Origin: Astropecten irregularis | Taxonomy: Eukaryota; Echinodermata; Asteroidea; Paxillosida; Astropectinidae | NCBI GenBank assembly: GCA_963971285.1 | Contig: OZ020246.1 | Coordinates: forward strand, 16,971,217-17,035,216 | Length of the DNA: 64,000 nt | Direction: 5' to 3' | Part shown: piece by piece, positions 24,694 to 37,099 of the stretch | How the letters are laid out: every line of letters starts with the position of its first letter | Position numbering within the stretch: the first letter of the stretch is position 1 | Position numbers and translations under genes: made by a program | The notes under the pieces: generated by a model | Database searches by the model: none | The model's input: the letters and a program-made list of their open reading frames with translations, nothing else | What the model was told of the DNA's origin: nothing

Positions 24694-25058
24694 TTAAAGG
24701 TAATATCATACTTTGGTTTTTGTCAAAGAAATACAGGGTTTATGAACAAAAATATCAAGAAAGATACAGTCACAGTCATCTGTGAAAATTTCGGTTCCAT
24801 ACGGTGCCCACTTTTTGAGAAAGCAGTGAAAAACGGCCACAGTATTTCGTAAATCTGTTCTCTTTTATTTTTGATCTTTTAAAGATCAAAAATAATTTTG
24901 GTCATTGTTTACTCTTTTCTGGACAATACAGAATTTCAGGCAGACTAAGATTTTAACGGTATGTTTCTACCATCACCATCATTATACCCTGTAAGTTATA
25001 GGTAAATCAGTGGAGATTTCTGTTTCGGTATGCTACCAAAGTATGATACAACCTTTAA
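24694..25058 (+). mobile_element. MITE A, copy 7
   Basis: This 365-bp copy has TTAAAGG and CCTTTAA ends, the block tttttgtcaaagaaatacag and the central dyad gatcttttaaagatc. Confidence 0.85.
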
Positions 25059-25326
25059 AGAAGAATTCCGTATAAATAGAATAGCGCTCGGTGCTGCACT
25101 GTTTCGTGTCAGTGCTGCCACACTTGCGTTTGTTTTTAAATATTTTATAGAATTCAGTGAAGCCAAAAAAAGGCCATTATTTTTATGCCTCCTTATTTTA
25201 TGCTCGGCTGTGATGTATTTCGTAAAAGGAGACGGTGGTTTAGTGACATTCAAACCTCCCACTATAATTACACAGGCATGACTGTAGTGGTACAATATTA
25301 TGATTACATACAACGTGAATCTATGA

Positions 25327-25560
25327 GCGTTTACGAAAAAGAGGATCAGGCTCCGTCTCAGGCTCCGTCTCCATTTCGTGAATCCATTCTGAAATAACGG
25401 TTATCAAAATAGAGGCTTTTGGCTGCGGTAAGTAGATTCTCTGGTTTGAAAAGAAAAACTGAATTTCAGCTTGAATGAAAAACCACAATCTAGATTTTTC
25501 AGCATATGGATGTCAGAGCTGGAGCCTGAGCCTGAGCCTAATCCTCCGTTTCGTAAACGC
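25327..25560 (-). mobile_element. F fold-back element, copy 2
   Basis: This is the reverse orientation of copy 1. It has ends gcgtttacgaaaaagagg and ctccgtttcgtaaacgc and the core agtagattctctggtttgaa. Confidence 0.85.
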
Positions 25561-26240
25561 ATTATGAACAATTATTTTGATAATGGTCAGAAGTAGAATT
25601 GAACATTACCAGCATCCAGCAGCATTAATCATGTATATAATAAGGCCTATATAGGTAGTCAGGTAATGCAATACACCTTCATGTAATGTCAGTTTTCACA
25701 GTGCCTCACTCAAACTGTTGGCCAGGCACTCACTGTAAAGATGTCTAGGGATGCATCGTCTTGTGTGCGTTAACTTGCAAAGGATACAAGGAACTAGATA
25801 GCCATTAACCCCAGGCCAAATGGAAAGGTTTCGCCGCTAGAGGGCTTGAGTGCGCAGATTGGGGTCACCGTACGGCAAAGCACCATTTTCACATATGGTG
25901 TTGTTGCCCTCGTCCCTGTAGCCCTGGGATAAAGGATTGCTCTCATCCGTTCCGTGGCCTTCTTAAAGCTCGGATAACCAAGCAGATTGGGTCCTAATTC
26001 TTTCCACTTTCTTTCCTAATTTCAAAGCCACTCTAAAACACTAACATTTGAGCAATTTCATGTACAGGAAGGGGCTTTGCATTTTGACAATTGGTGTGTA
26101 GATCGGTTTGCGGAAACACCATGTAAGAATCGTTCGTACTTTCGCACTTCTTATTCTGTCGCACTTATGGTTTATAGGTCTTAACGTTTCGACTTGACTG
26201 CTCTAGTCATCATCAGGAATTACGTGTCTCATTTTCAATC

Positions 26241-26370
26241 ACAAGTAATAAACTGCTGCAAACTGCTCATCAGCCAAAAAGATGACATGAAATGGTATAA
26301 CATGTTTGGAGCACGCTTAGTAAAGAGGGCCTGACGCGTTTTGATCCTAGCATGATCTTTCTCAAAGGTT
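26241..26370 (+). repeat. G repeat, copy 2
   Basis: Its blocks acaagtaataaactgctgca, aactgctcatcag and gatcctagcatgatctttct are shared with the copies at 3985 and 40142. Confidence 0.65.
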
Positions 26371-28103
26371 AAATGACAAGAGGGCAAAAACGTGCAAGGA
26401 AAGATAAACATAAATGGATGAGGGGGCTGGGATCATACCATTGGATAGAATACTAGAAGAGACACGGAATTGCCTGTACATCACATTATTTATCTCAGTA
26501 ATGAGTACACCTCGAACAGCGATCGTGCAACCGCTAGTTCTGTTGATCGCTCCATCCTAACGCCGGAAACTGGTCGGTGTAGGAATCACGTCTCGCTCGT
26601 CAAGCCTTAGACCCCGAGTGAAACAAACAGGCATCTGTGTTATATTCGCTATTTCCGATTACACAGTTCACTAATAATTGTATCTGTACTTCACAGATCT
26701 TTATTAGGCCTACCAGACGGTGTATAATCTGTGGATCGCTTCGGAAAACCCTTCAAGAGGAAGGAAGTAAGTCATTTCAACAAGGCTGGCGCACCGACTG
26801 ACCCAGTTGCCAAAAAGCTGATTGGTGTTTGGACTGAACATCGCCACATTTCTTTTTGCCCGCAAGATGGTACGAGACAAAACAACTGTTCACTTATTGT
26901 GCCTGGCATACCTGCACGTCCCAGTCAGACCATGTTGATTCGAATACTGGCACAGGAACCGCCACCAAATTGAAGGCAAACACGCTAATTGGGCTACCGA
27001 TAACACTCTAAAGTGTAATTGTGGGAAAGGGGTGCATGAGTGGCGTTGCTAGGGAGGAGTGGATGGACTGGGGAGGTCGGGGAAGGGGCAAGCGTGTCTG
27101 AGTGACCCATGGGGTGCTTTCTTGATATAAACACGGCATGGACGATTCAAATTATCATGATCATGCATCACAAGACCTTTATTCTCGGAAGAAGAAAAAA
27201 ACATCTAAGTTCACCCCTCGACTAACGAAAAACGAAAAGTACGGGAAAATGTCACCGTGATCTATAATTACCACAACCGGGTATCGCAGGCACTGTCTTA
27301 CCCCGTTTCCTCAATACACACTATAGGCCTGCCTTGGAGAGATGTATTATGACAATCAGCCTGGGGTGCACTAAACCCTATACTGGCCATAAATTCCTGT
27401 AACGGATTGAAGCCAATTACGTGCTAAAAGCTTACGAAGTGTCACGATGGTCCCCGGTGCTCGTAGAAGTTTCTTCAGCCAAAGGTACTCAGGTTTCGTC
27501 GAGTTGATGTAAATGGTCTCAATTTGAGAGGTATAGAGGCAAGAAAAAGGTCTTTGCTCCTGGTAAGCGTGTGGCAATACTCATCGCCTACAATAAATCA
27601 GAGCCCGGTGAAGATATACTACTGGGGATTCAGCCCCCGCGGTAGCATTTAGAAATGTTTCAAGATTTTCACACTTTTCTCTCTAGAGAGTTCAGTTCCT
27701 AATGGCGCTGCCAAACGTTTTGCCTCCAAGTGCAAAGACCAATTCGTCATTACGATTGCACGTTTAGCCATAATATATTGCCGTCCAAAATGGACCGTGT
27801 TGGGCAGTGATAGTATTATACATTGGAGATATATTGGGTCAATTTAGGACTACGAGTGTCAGCTCAAAGGTGTTTGATATGGATGACCGAAGTTCAAGTC
27901 AACGATTGCAACTACTCTCATACTTTAACTTGAAACAGCAATAGGTTACACTAGTTGATACATCAAGATGATAATTATGCGAAAAAGAATGTGCACGCCG
28001 CCATGATCAAAATTACCACATTTCAGAATCTAGGACATGGGACCTATCCCATTATGCGCCGACTGTATTAAGGCCTAGGCCTAAAGCTCATCACTGCGAC
28101 TAG

Positions 28104-28240
28104 AGGTCGATTTCACGAAGCCCTATACGATCGCAATTCGAGTTACGAAGAACAGCCCATCGTATCATACGTAGGGCTGCAATGCGGCATAAGTCCTTCG
28201 ATTGATAGTAAGTTAAGATGAGTTTGGCGAAATCGACCCC
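28104..28240. repeat. E fold-back element, copy 3
   Basis: This is the cleanest copy, from ggtcgatttcacgaagccct to gtttggcgaaatcgacccc, 137 bp. Confidence 0.8.
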
Positions 28241-28330
28241 AGATAATGTATCACTGATACTATTAACTATCCCAACATTGTCTCTTGGGAGTACATGTAT
28301 CATGTATATGCAACACACCAAGACCAGCAG

Positions 28331-28398
28331 CAATTTTCCGTTTAGCGACGAATTTGGACTTTAGCGACTATCGCAACGGCGTTACTGAAATCAGCCCC
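28331..28398. repeat. K fold-back element, right half
   Basis: It matches the right arm of the copy at 23831-23953 (tccgtttagcgacgaattt to ttactgaaatcagcccc). Confidence 0.55.
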
Positions 28399-29780
28399 AA
28401 TGCTAAACTTAACCCACAAAGGTTATTATCAATTAAGCTATGGCTTAGTCAAATCTACTGTCATAATGTACCCATTTGTCTCTAAGAGAGAAGCAAATCA
28501 GAGCAAAGTGCCTTGCTCAAGGATACAAGAACCACGAAGCTACGATCTGAAGGCTTATTGGAACATCTTAAACTCGCCATACCAAATCACTCCATGGTAT
28601 TGACACTACCGAATTCTAGGGTCAAACAATCAAATTGCATCTTCGAGTCTTCAACATAACATCCGAGAGGTCATTACTTTGGGAATCCTTTTAAAAAAGT
28701 GGGTTTTAATTGAATTTAAATGCATTTCAAGCTTCAAATTGCAAAGAAATGTATGGAAAGTAAAGATAGAAGCCTGAATAGCAGTATATCAAGGCGATCT
28801 TGGAAATAATGAGCTGCGGAAGTAATATATATGTTTCCTAGTTAGGTATTAACTGATTCCGAAGACTAATTTCCCAGGTGGGTACTGCCAAGCCCAAACA
28901 AACAGGCTTCTACACATCTTAAGTTTCCCATTCCAAATCGGCACGGTACGGGCAAAGCATATGAGTGATAATATAAAAAGTGAACCGCTCGCAATAACTG
29001 AGTTAGAGTAATTGTAAACTTCAATTGGTTCTCATCTGGACGGAACAATTCCCCCAGGTCGCGGGGAGTCCTGAACCCTTTGGTCTTGGCCTGGCGTCTT
29101 GTTCGGCTCCCCGGGCGCGTTGGAGGAGACGGCCGGCGCGCCAGAGTTTCCCTTGGAGTGAACCATCGTGCACGGGTCATGACTGAAGCAATGACCAGCC
29201 GACAAGGAATCCAACCACGCAGCCACGCTCCTGAGTGTGGAATGGGAGGGGGCATTGACATCCATTTCATCACCCCTTTCCCTTCTCTCCCCCTCCCCTA
29301 TACCTCTCGCTGTCTCGCTAGTAACTTCGCGTTAGCCACGGCACGCAGTGCTAGCATGACGCAGCGCGCTGCAACCGGAATGGCTTCAGGGGCAACCAAT
29401 ATCCATCCTTATTCCCACACGGCGCGAAAGTCACGATTCCCACATTTTTTTTTGTCGGTAGGTTCTTAGAAGAGCTAAGAAGACCTGGCAAGTCTTTTTT
29501 CTTCCCTTAATTTTTGAGGATTATATATAGCAACAGGGTTCAACTGAAGAGGGGGTCTAGAGTCTCCTGACGGAATTATCATCAAAGATTTCTGGTTGTG
29601 AAACGAGCAAGGATTCATCAAAGGTGCCTACAGGTAGCACACGGGCCGGTTTGAGCAACAAGAGACAATTTCAGTTTTTAGGGTAGGAGGGAATCTCAGT
29701 GCGAATATCCTTGTCATGATTATTCCCGGAACATCCACAACATCGCTAGAGACTGCAATCCAAATCCACAATTTTGATCA

Positions 29781-30022
29781 GGGGCCAATTTCATAAAACT
29801 GTTAAGCACAAACATTTGCTTAGCACAAAAATATCTCGCCCAATAAATCAAACCACCATTAAAAATTCCATTTGATATTCATGGTCACCGAACAACAGCC
29901 AAATAACAATCACAAGTGATACACAACACGTGGACATTTGGTTGTTAACCCTGTTTTTTATTAAGACAGAAATGTCATGCTTAGCAAATTTTTGTGCTTA
30001 ACAGTTTTATGAAATTGGCCCC
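29781..30022. mobile_element. C fold-back element, copy 1
   Basis: This 242-bp element has ends ggggccaatttcataaaact and agttttatgaaattggcccc. The inner arms ttaagcacaaacatttgctt and agcaaatttttgtgcttaac are also inverted, so each half nearly complements the other. Confidence 0.85.
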
Positions 30023-31599
30023 AGGTGTGGCGGTCTCACCTGTCTCCCAGTCTCAGCTGTCCCCTGACTCGGTAGCCGGACATAGCACGCCACTAACTTA
30101 AACGGACGAATTTCCCGTTGTTGTGCGCAGAGATGGCATGACGTATTTTACCATATTTTGGTCAGGGGGGCAGCTGAGACCGGCAGACAGCTGAGACGGT
30201 CAAAAGTGGAATTGCTCACTGAGAGTAGATTTCATGCACGACAAAGTTACTTCAGATCTCAAAATCCATACAATTTGTTCTTGTCATTTCATATTAATAT
30301 TACAATATTACGAATATACGCTAATGTCTTACAAAAAATCAAACCTGAGTTTTCAGTCAGGAAAATTATTAACCAAAATGAAATTGAAGAGTATAGAAAA
30401 TTGGGCAAGTATATGCAAAGTATGAAGGGATTTCGGTAACAATCTCTTCTAAAGAGTCTGGTATAAAGTGTGTGCCTCAGTTTTGTGATACTGTCTTGTG
30501 TAAAGATTCCGCAGAGGGGAGGTTAGACACCAAACATGCGGGCGTATGCGTCTTCGACGTATAGGCCTACTTGAACAAGACCCTTTACCAATGATTGATT
30601 ATCCCTCTCCACCAAGGAGTTTATGCTGAGACTAAGCCACCAGCCTGAGCTCCATGCACTGTTCTCCCTTAATGAGTTAAGAATAAGCACACTGCAATGT
30701 GCTTCGCTGTTAATGATAATTAGAGTGTGTATCTTGTGACGTAAGAAGCTACACGCACGTACAATACGTACGCATTCTGGCTATTGGTACTGCCTTGTGT
30801 CACGTTCAACGCTTCGATCCACGCGGGAAATGAAGACGACAAAACATGACAGCTGTCCTTGAAGTCGGATGAATTTTTTGTGTAATTGCATCCAGTCATC
30901 CCAGCATGGAAATCCAGGTGACAGAAAAGGGGAGAAACGCTTTTCTCATGCTTGACTATACGATGCCCGTTTGGGCGTTGCAAATTGCAATCATGGGTTA
31001 AATTATCTACAGTGAGCCGTCAAAGCGATCATCGGTCGCAAGGTGGAACTGTAGTTCTGCCGTAACGACGAGCAGAAAAATAAATGCATAAAACGATCTC
31101 AATGCTTTACATTGTGTGTAAGTATAAAACACTGAAAGGCGTCTGTAATGGGAACTATGGGTAAACATCGTTGCGTGATATCCTATCCACTATAAATGTA
31201 ATGTATCTCACTGTTAGTACCAAAGTTCCCAGATTGAGGATCAAAAACAATATCTAATTTGTTTACACAAAATTAACATTGCCCAACACAAAGCCCTAGA
31301 GGGCCACTCAAAGGTGAGGGCTAAAGGAAAGGAGAGAGAAAAACAGAGCAATTAGGAAGATTCTGTTTGCAAGGAAACTATTAACATTACGTTTAAATTG
31401 GGAGAGATCATCCTGTAGGAAAACAGGATGAGGGTATATAGGGAATTCCAGAGTGAGGCAGTGTGTGGGAAGAAACTTGGAAGGTTAACAATACAGTTAC
31501 GACACTGTGCAAAAGAAGGAGAAGATCAGTATATGGAACTTTATAACCATGCGAATAAAGTCACAGTGAGCATCTATGTCATAATAAAAATACCATCAT

Positions 31600-31708
31600 G
31601 GGTCGATTTCACGAAGCCCTACGATCGCTCGTCACGGAGGGGCTGCAATGTGTCATACGTCCTAAGACATTGATCGTAAGTTACAACGAGTTTGGTAAAA
31701 TCGACGCC
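31600..31708. repeat. E fold-back element, copy 4 (shortened)
   Basis: It runs from gggtcgatttcacgaagccc to gtttggtaaaatcgac, with an internal deletion relative to copy 3. Confidence 0.75.
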
Positions 31709-32462
31709 ATGCTTCTACATGCCCGTAAGAGGGGGGTAACATTAATGATGACATCAACGCCTTACTGGCTGAAAAATCACATTAAATCCGCTTAATGTTG
31801 CCATGGCTTACGGCGTCTAATGCAATATAAATTCAACATCTCATCTAATAATCAGGAGCTTGATGGTATAGAAAGATCACTAAAGCATGCACTAAGATTT
31901 CCTGTTCAGCTATGTATAGAATGGGAACATTAACGCACATTAAAACGGCAAAAAATTGCATCAAAGGAATATTGATGGGTGAGCCCACAACTAATGAAAG
32001 TGGCTATACTCTGCCTGCTCGTGAAGGGTATACGTATTAACACGCAGTGCTATAGCTATGATCAGCTAGGCGCGCCAATTTATACACACGTACACAAAAC
32101 CGGTATATCCCGCTTCATTAGCTGCCATTAGAATCATCAAGCAGCTAATCAAATTACGGCAAAGGGGCAGATTTTCCAGACGAAAGCATCAGCAAAGAAA
32201 TAAAAGTAATATGAACAGAGCGCCTACCCACCGATTAAAGAATATCAAGATATTGGCAGACACTATGAGCCGCGCGGATGTGATGCGGCCGGTGCCGAGA
32301 ATGTTTTATCCGTTTCTAGGTAAATTGCCTCTCGAAAAGGCAGTCAGTCTGACGCGCGGCATGTCGGTGATCGATGAGGTATGAATGGAGCGTGACGTCA
32401 CGGTGACGTAGATGGTCTGAAGTATCTAGTGATTCCCTCCAGGCGCGGTTCTACAGCCAATA

Positions 32463-32485
32463 TTTTTTTTTTGGGGGGGGGGGGG
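32463..32485 (+). repeat. T10-G13 run
   Basis: This is a homopolymer junction and likely prone to length errors. Confidence 0.85.
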
Positions 32486-32649
32486 CTAGAAGAGCCAAAA
32501 ATTGTTGAGGGGCTAGATATAGACCCTTCGTACGTGACGTCATCTTCTAACATTCGCTTATGTTAGCCTATACATGACTGTGAATTTATATGCTATACCT
32601 AAGTATAACTTGTTCATTATTATCATTTTCTGGATTTAAGAAACAAACT

Positions 32650-32783
32650 GGGCTCTATTTCACGAAGCCCTACGATCGATCGTAATTCGAATTACGAAGG
32701 ATAGCCCATCGTACTCCGATGCATCATAATTACCTCCTATACGATTGATAGTAAGTTACAATGAGTTTGGTGAAATCAACCCC
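32650..32783. repeat. E fold-back element, copy 5
   Basis: It runs from gggctctatttcacgaagcc to gtttggtgaaatcaaccc. Confidence 0.8.
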
Positions 32784-33443
32784 TAGACAATAGTTTGACA
32801 ATGCTTTTTACACCCTATTTAAGGAATCAGAGGGATGCTTTTTTTTTTAGAATCAGGCACATGCGACCCAACCCAGCACCTTGCCCAGCACTGACCTCTC
32901 TAAGTTTTGACCAATCAGGGGCATCTGTTATCACGATCCAGACGGAAATGTTCTCAAAAAGATATGATTGGCTTATGTGCCGTATTGCATAATATTTTGC
33001 ATGCACACACCATGTAGGCCTATCAGACGTTCGTACGTAGTGACACGGAGTAGAATGGGTGATACTCTCAGACTACCAATATGCTCCTGTTAACTATATT
33101 ATTTACTGTTTACTATGGGCTCGATACGCCTACTTATTTCAGAACTCTGACGAAGAGGAAGCTTTACATAGTACAATATTGCACCAATGTGACTGACAGG
33201 GTGAACATGTCTATACATTATTGATTGTGCAACATGCGTGATGATAGTCCACATCAATGCAAAACCAGACACTGCCAAATGAACCACTGAGCCATAGGGT
33301 CACTTCAGATATAAGTTATAGCAAAGGAATGTAAAGCTTTTAAGATTTTCCCGAGGAAGAATCAGGCTACTCCTACATCTCAAAGCCATTTGCACGAGAC
33401 CCGCGCTGTTCCCTGTAAGTAGTCACTAATGTACTGCCATTCG

Positions 33444-33716
33444 TTAAAGGTAGTATCATACTTTGATAGCATACCGAAACAGATTTACTCCACAAATTTA
33501 CTTATAACTTACAGGGTATGATGGTGATGGTAGAAACATGCCTTAACATGTTTCTGCCTGACTCAGGAAAGAGTAAAACCAATGACCCGGAAAACAATTT
33601 TAATCTTCGGAAGATCAAAAATAACGATATTTTAGAAATACCGTGGGCGTTTTTTCCCGTTTTCTCAACAATTAGTGGGCACCGTATGGGACTGGGAATT
33701 TTACAGATGACCGTTT
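33444..33716 (-). mobile_element. MITE A, copy 8 (right part lost)
   Basis: It begins ttaaaggtagtatcatactt in reverse orientation, stops after gaattttacagatgaccg and passes straight into a C-element half. Confidence 0.8.
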
Positions 33717-33721
33717 TTTGG

Positions 33722-33837
33722 CAGTTACTCGTTGACCATGAATATCAAATTGTTATTTTTTCATGGTGGTTTGTTTTATTGAGCAAGACATTTTGTGCTA
33801 AGCAAGTTGGTGCTCAACAGCTCCATGAAATTGGCCC
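33722..33837. repeat. C fold-back element, half copy
   Basis: It shares gttgaccatgaatatcaaat, tggtggtttgttttattgag and gctccatgaaattggccc with the right half of C copies 3 and 4. Confidence 0.75.
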
Positions 33838-34532
33838 ATGGACGTTTGCTATACCTTTAATAAAATGGCGTGCCGAAACTACAAAATGTCCCATCTTCTT
33901 CCTGATAAAACGCGCGTGCACTTGCATACCATAATACTAGCCAAATCATTAATCGAATGGTAGAGAAAAATGGCCACTGCAACGGCACATGTTACCCACT
34001 TTTACATAATGACACACACTGAATAGGGCACAGGAAAAAGCTATATTTCTTTCAATAGTTGAAATACGAAGTGCAATAAATTACATTTCATACTCTTTGT
34101 GGTTTTCTTTTTCATTCTCCGTGGATATTGTGCGCACCTCGATGGCACTTTAATAGTTCTGCAACTATAATCACATATGTTTTAGCAGAAACGAGTTCAA
34201 TTTAACTGAGTTATTGTCAAGTTTTATTGAGTATAAATGAAGATGATAAACAAGGTCGATTGGAAAGAAATATGAAAGACCGTATTACCTATAAATATCG
34301 AGCAATAACTCTGACATTCTAGGTTTACTTGAAGGCCATTATAAGGTTTATAATTGATACAGAACCCCGATGAATATGAGTATCAATAAATACATACTTC
34401 AAGAACATAGTTATAGAATTAACGACAATAGGACAAATCAATCCACTCTGTACTATGAAGTGGAAGGTATGATGACAATCGTATTGCACAAAATAATTAC
34501 AAAAACAGGGTTATTTGTGATTCAGAATATAA

Positions 34533-34665
34533 GGCCGTGTCCCAATTCTCTGGCTGCGACCGCAAATAACACACAGGTCTATGGAAATGGCTGCAGTCAC
34601 TGGCTAGTGGCTACCATAGGTAAATGCGTATTTTGCAGCTGCAGCCAGAGAAGTGGGACACGGCC
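34533..34665. mobile_element. H hairpin MITE (Harbinger-like)
   Basis: TIRs of 25 bp begin GGCCGTGTCCCAATTCTCTG, and 24 of 25 positions match between the two ends. A TAA flanks each end, fitting the 3-bp target duplication of PIF/Harbinger elements. The interior has no coding capacity. Confidence 0.8.
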
Positions 34666-34836
34666 TAACAATATCGTTCAACATTGCAGAGTGTATAAAG
34701 ACGACTCTTCTTTCTGAATACACTTTTCACTCTAAACTATACCCCTCATGAGTCCAAGTTAGCCATGAGGGATATAAAATTTCACTGACGGTCATTACAG
34801 GAAAAGGGTTATATCCTCTCTAAGAGATAACTTACT

Positions 34837-35051
34837 GGAGCCAAATTCATAGAGCTGCTTACCACAAAAATTCGCTAAGCATGACATTTCTGCCTTGATA
34901 AAAATAGGATTAACAACATGTGTTGTGTATCACTTGCAATTGTTCTTTGGCTGTTGTTCGCTGACCACGAATATCAAATCGAATGTTCAATGGTGGTTTG
35001 TTTTATTGGACAAGCTATTTTTGTGCTAAGCAGCTTTATGAAATTGGCCCC
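34837..35051. mobile_element. C fold-back element, copy 3
   Basis: It runs from ggagccaaattcatagagct to agctttatgaaattggcccc. The core is gtgttgtgtatcacttgcaa. Confidence 0.8.
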
Positions 35052-35172
35052 TGGATACAAGTTATGATGAACTTCAATCTCAGCTGTGTAACACTGGGTA
35101 GCATATCTGAAAAGTGAGTTTTGCAGGGTTTTTTTGTTACCTACAATGACAGGATGCCATATTGTCAAAATG

Positions 35173-35225
35173 CACTCTGTCAGACCCTTGGGGATTTGAC
35201 ACTCTGTCAGACCCTTGGGGATTTG
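35173..35225 (+). repeat. 27-bp tandem duplication
   Basis: The unit begins cactctgtcagacccttggg and is repeated twice without change. Confidence 0.95.
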
Positions 35226-35526
35226 TGCACAAGTACTTGTCGTCAGTGGAATTCTTCCTCTTATCTGTTACACGTACACAGCAACAAAGCAGCAGGCACA
35301 CAGCAATACGGTACCGTATTCACCACAGACGAGAATTTCCTAAAAGCACCTTCAAAGCACCATGGAGGTTACTGTGCATGTACAGTAGTAATACGGGTAC
35401 CAGACTACCAACTCGCATGGAGAATCAATGTTCACTCGTATTTCTTAATGAAATCAAGTCAAGGTTCTAGACATTGTTGGGTTCCAAATTATTTTGATTC
35501 GTGAAAGGCTGCCTTTAATAGTAACC

Positions 35527-35766
35527 TGGGGTCAATGTCATAGAGCTGCTTAGCACAAAAAATTCGCTAAGCATGACATTTCTGTCTTAGTAAAAACAGG
35601 ATTAAACAAATTTCCGTGTGTTGGGTATCACTTGACTGATTGTTCTTGGCTGCTGTTCGCCGACCATGAATATCAAATGGAATTTTCAATGGTTGTTTGT
35701 TTTATTGAGCAAGCTATTTTTGTACTAAGAATTTTTTGTGTGCTAAACAGCTCTATGAAATTGGCC
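35527..35766. mobile_element. C fold-back element, copy 4
   Basis: It runs from ggggtcaatgtcatagagct to agctctatgaaattggcc. Confidence 0.8.
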
Positions 35767-37099
35767 ATTGATGCGCGATGTAATGATTAATTGCATAAAT
35801 TAAAAAAAAAAACAACTAAATTTCACAATAATAGGGCAAGCTTAAAACAAAATGAACCAAGGATAGCAAGACGACAATAGATAAACGCACTGTTAAACAG
35901 AAAACAACTACCTACAGAAATTATATAAGAAGTCAACATATTACATGAATTCACATCTTCAAAACTGTGCGTTCCAAATGCGTTTCCCCCATGAAATTTC
36001 AATTTTTCCTTCAGATGAAAGAAATTAAGGCAACAACTCAACAGTGCGGTATTTTCTCTTATTTCTAGACTTACTCATTTCATGCAACCAGTTAAACAGT
36101 CTTCAGAACTCCAGTATCACGCTGAAACTTAATAAAACAGACGTCTAGTTCACCAATAATTGAATGACATCTGAAAGAAGCAACTAGTAGTAGTAGTGTG
36201 ACCTCCATGAACAGCGCCCTCTTTTGCCAGCAATAGGTCCACAGTACATACGTATAATCTTGATTTGAAAGGCAAAATGGAACAGAAATGTTCCCAAATT
36301 TACCTATAACTTTCAGGGTATGAAGATGGTGGTGGTAGAAATATACCGTTAACAATTTTTCATCCAGAAATTAGTCAAACAACGACCGGAAATCTTTTTG
36401 ATCTTTTAAAAGATCAAAAATAAAAGAGAAAAGACTTAAGAAATACTGTTTTTCACTGTTTTCTCAAAAAGTTGGCACCGTATGGGACTGAAATCTTCAC
36501 AGATGACTGTGACTGTATCTGTCTTGATATTTTTGCCCATGAATATGCATTTCTTTGATAAAAACCAAAGTATGATACTACCTTTAATTCAAATCTTGCC
36601 TTTCAATTGGTTCAGCGTGATGCTGGAACGCCAGTCTGAAACAGGGGTTAGATCAGGATTGAATTGTTACCTAGATTTCGATACTAGTAATGCATGTTAG
36701 TAAGCAAATGCTACCTCTGCTATGGCTGCCTCCATACAAACCAAAAATGGCCTCGCTAGAATGGTCGAAACCCAAAAACACATCAAATACAAATGACCAT
36801 CTTCATTAAAAACAATAATCAAATTGCAGCATAGAAATATACTCCACTGACAATAATTTAGAGGTGACTCACTTGTTGCATCTTGGTTTTTAAACACTCT
36901 ATCTAACATTATAAAGGTGATACATTCAAACTTAATCAATGTATATAAAGTCAGATTTATAATTATATTTTTAGCATTCCGTTTATCTATGTACAATACA
37001 AAAAGTCTACCTTTTTTGTTGAATCTACCAGAGTTTAAGTCATTCAAAGTAATACTTGTAGGAAATAAAATTTGCATATATAAAATTTGAATCTGTCAA
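35767..37099. other. Intergenic region before the minus-strand gene
   Basis: It holds MITE A copy 9. The AT-rich unique sequence 36600-37099 contains a long minus-strand open frame with AT-driven composition and no recognisable domain. Confidence 0.45.
36268..36587 (-). mobile_element. MITE A, copy 9
   Basis: The left end is eroded. The perfect central dyad gatcttttaaaagatc and the right end accaaagtatgatactacct are intact. Confidence 0.8.

Larger units (their letters stand above)
25561..29780. other. Intergenic region, part 2
   Basis: It includes a G repeat, an E element and a K fragment, listed separately. The 29041-29310 stretch is a GC-rich, CpG-containing island (cggctccccgggcgcgttgg, acggccggcgcgcc). 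It has long open frames on both strands but no recognisable domain, and could be a promoter or conserved regulatory element. The unique stretches 25561-26240, 26371-28100 and 28400-29040 show nothing convincing. Confidence 0.45.
30023..33443. other. Intergenic region, part 3
   Basis: Apart from E copies at 31600 and 32650 and a T/G run at 32463, this is AT-rich unique sequence. Nothing gene-like was recognised. Confidence 0.5.

Noticed and set aside
36697..37077. 126-codon minus-strand open frame downstream of the WH2 gene
   Set aside because: The composition is AT-driven (Ile, Leu, Phe, Asn). No start context or domain was seen, and it is more likely UTR or intergenic DNA.
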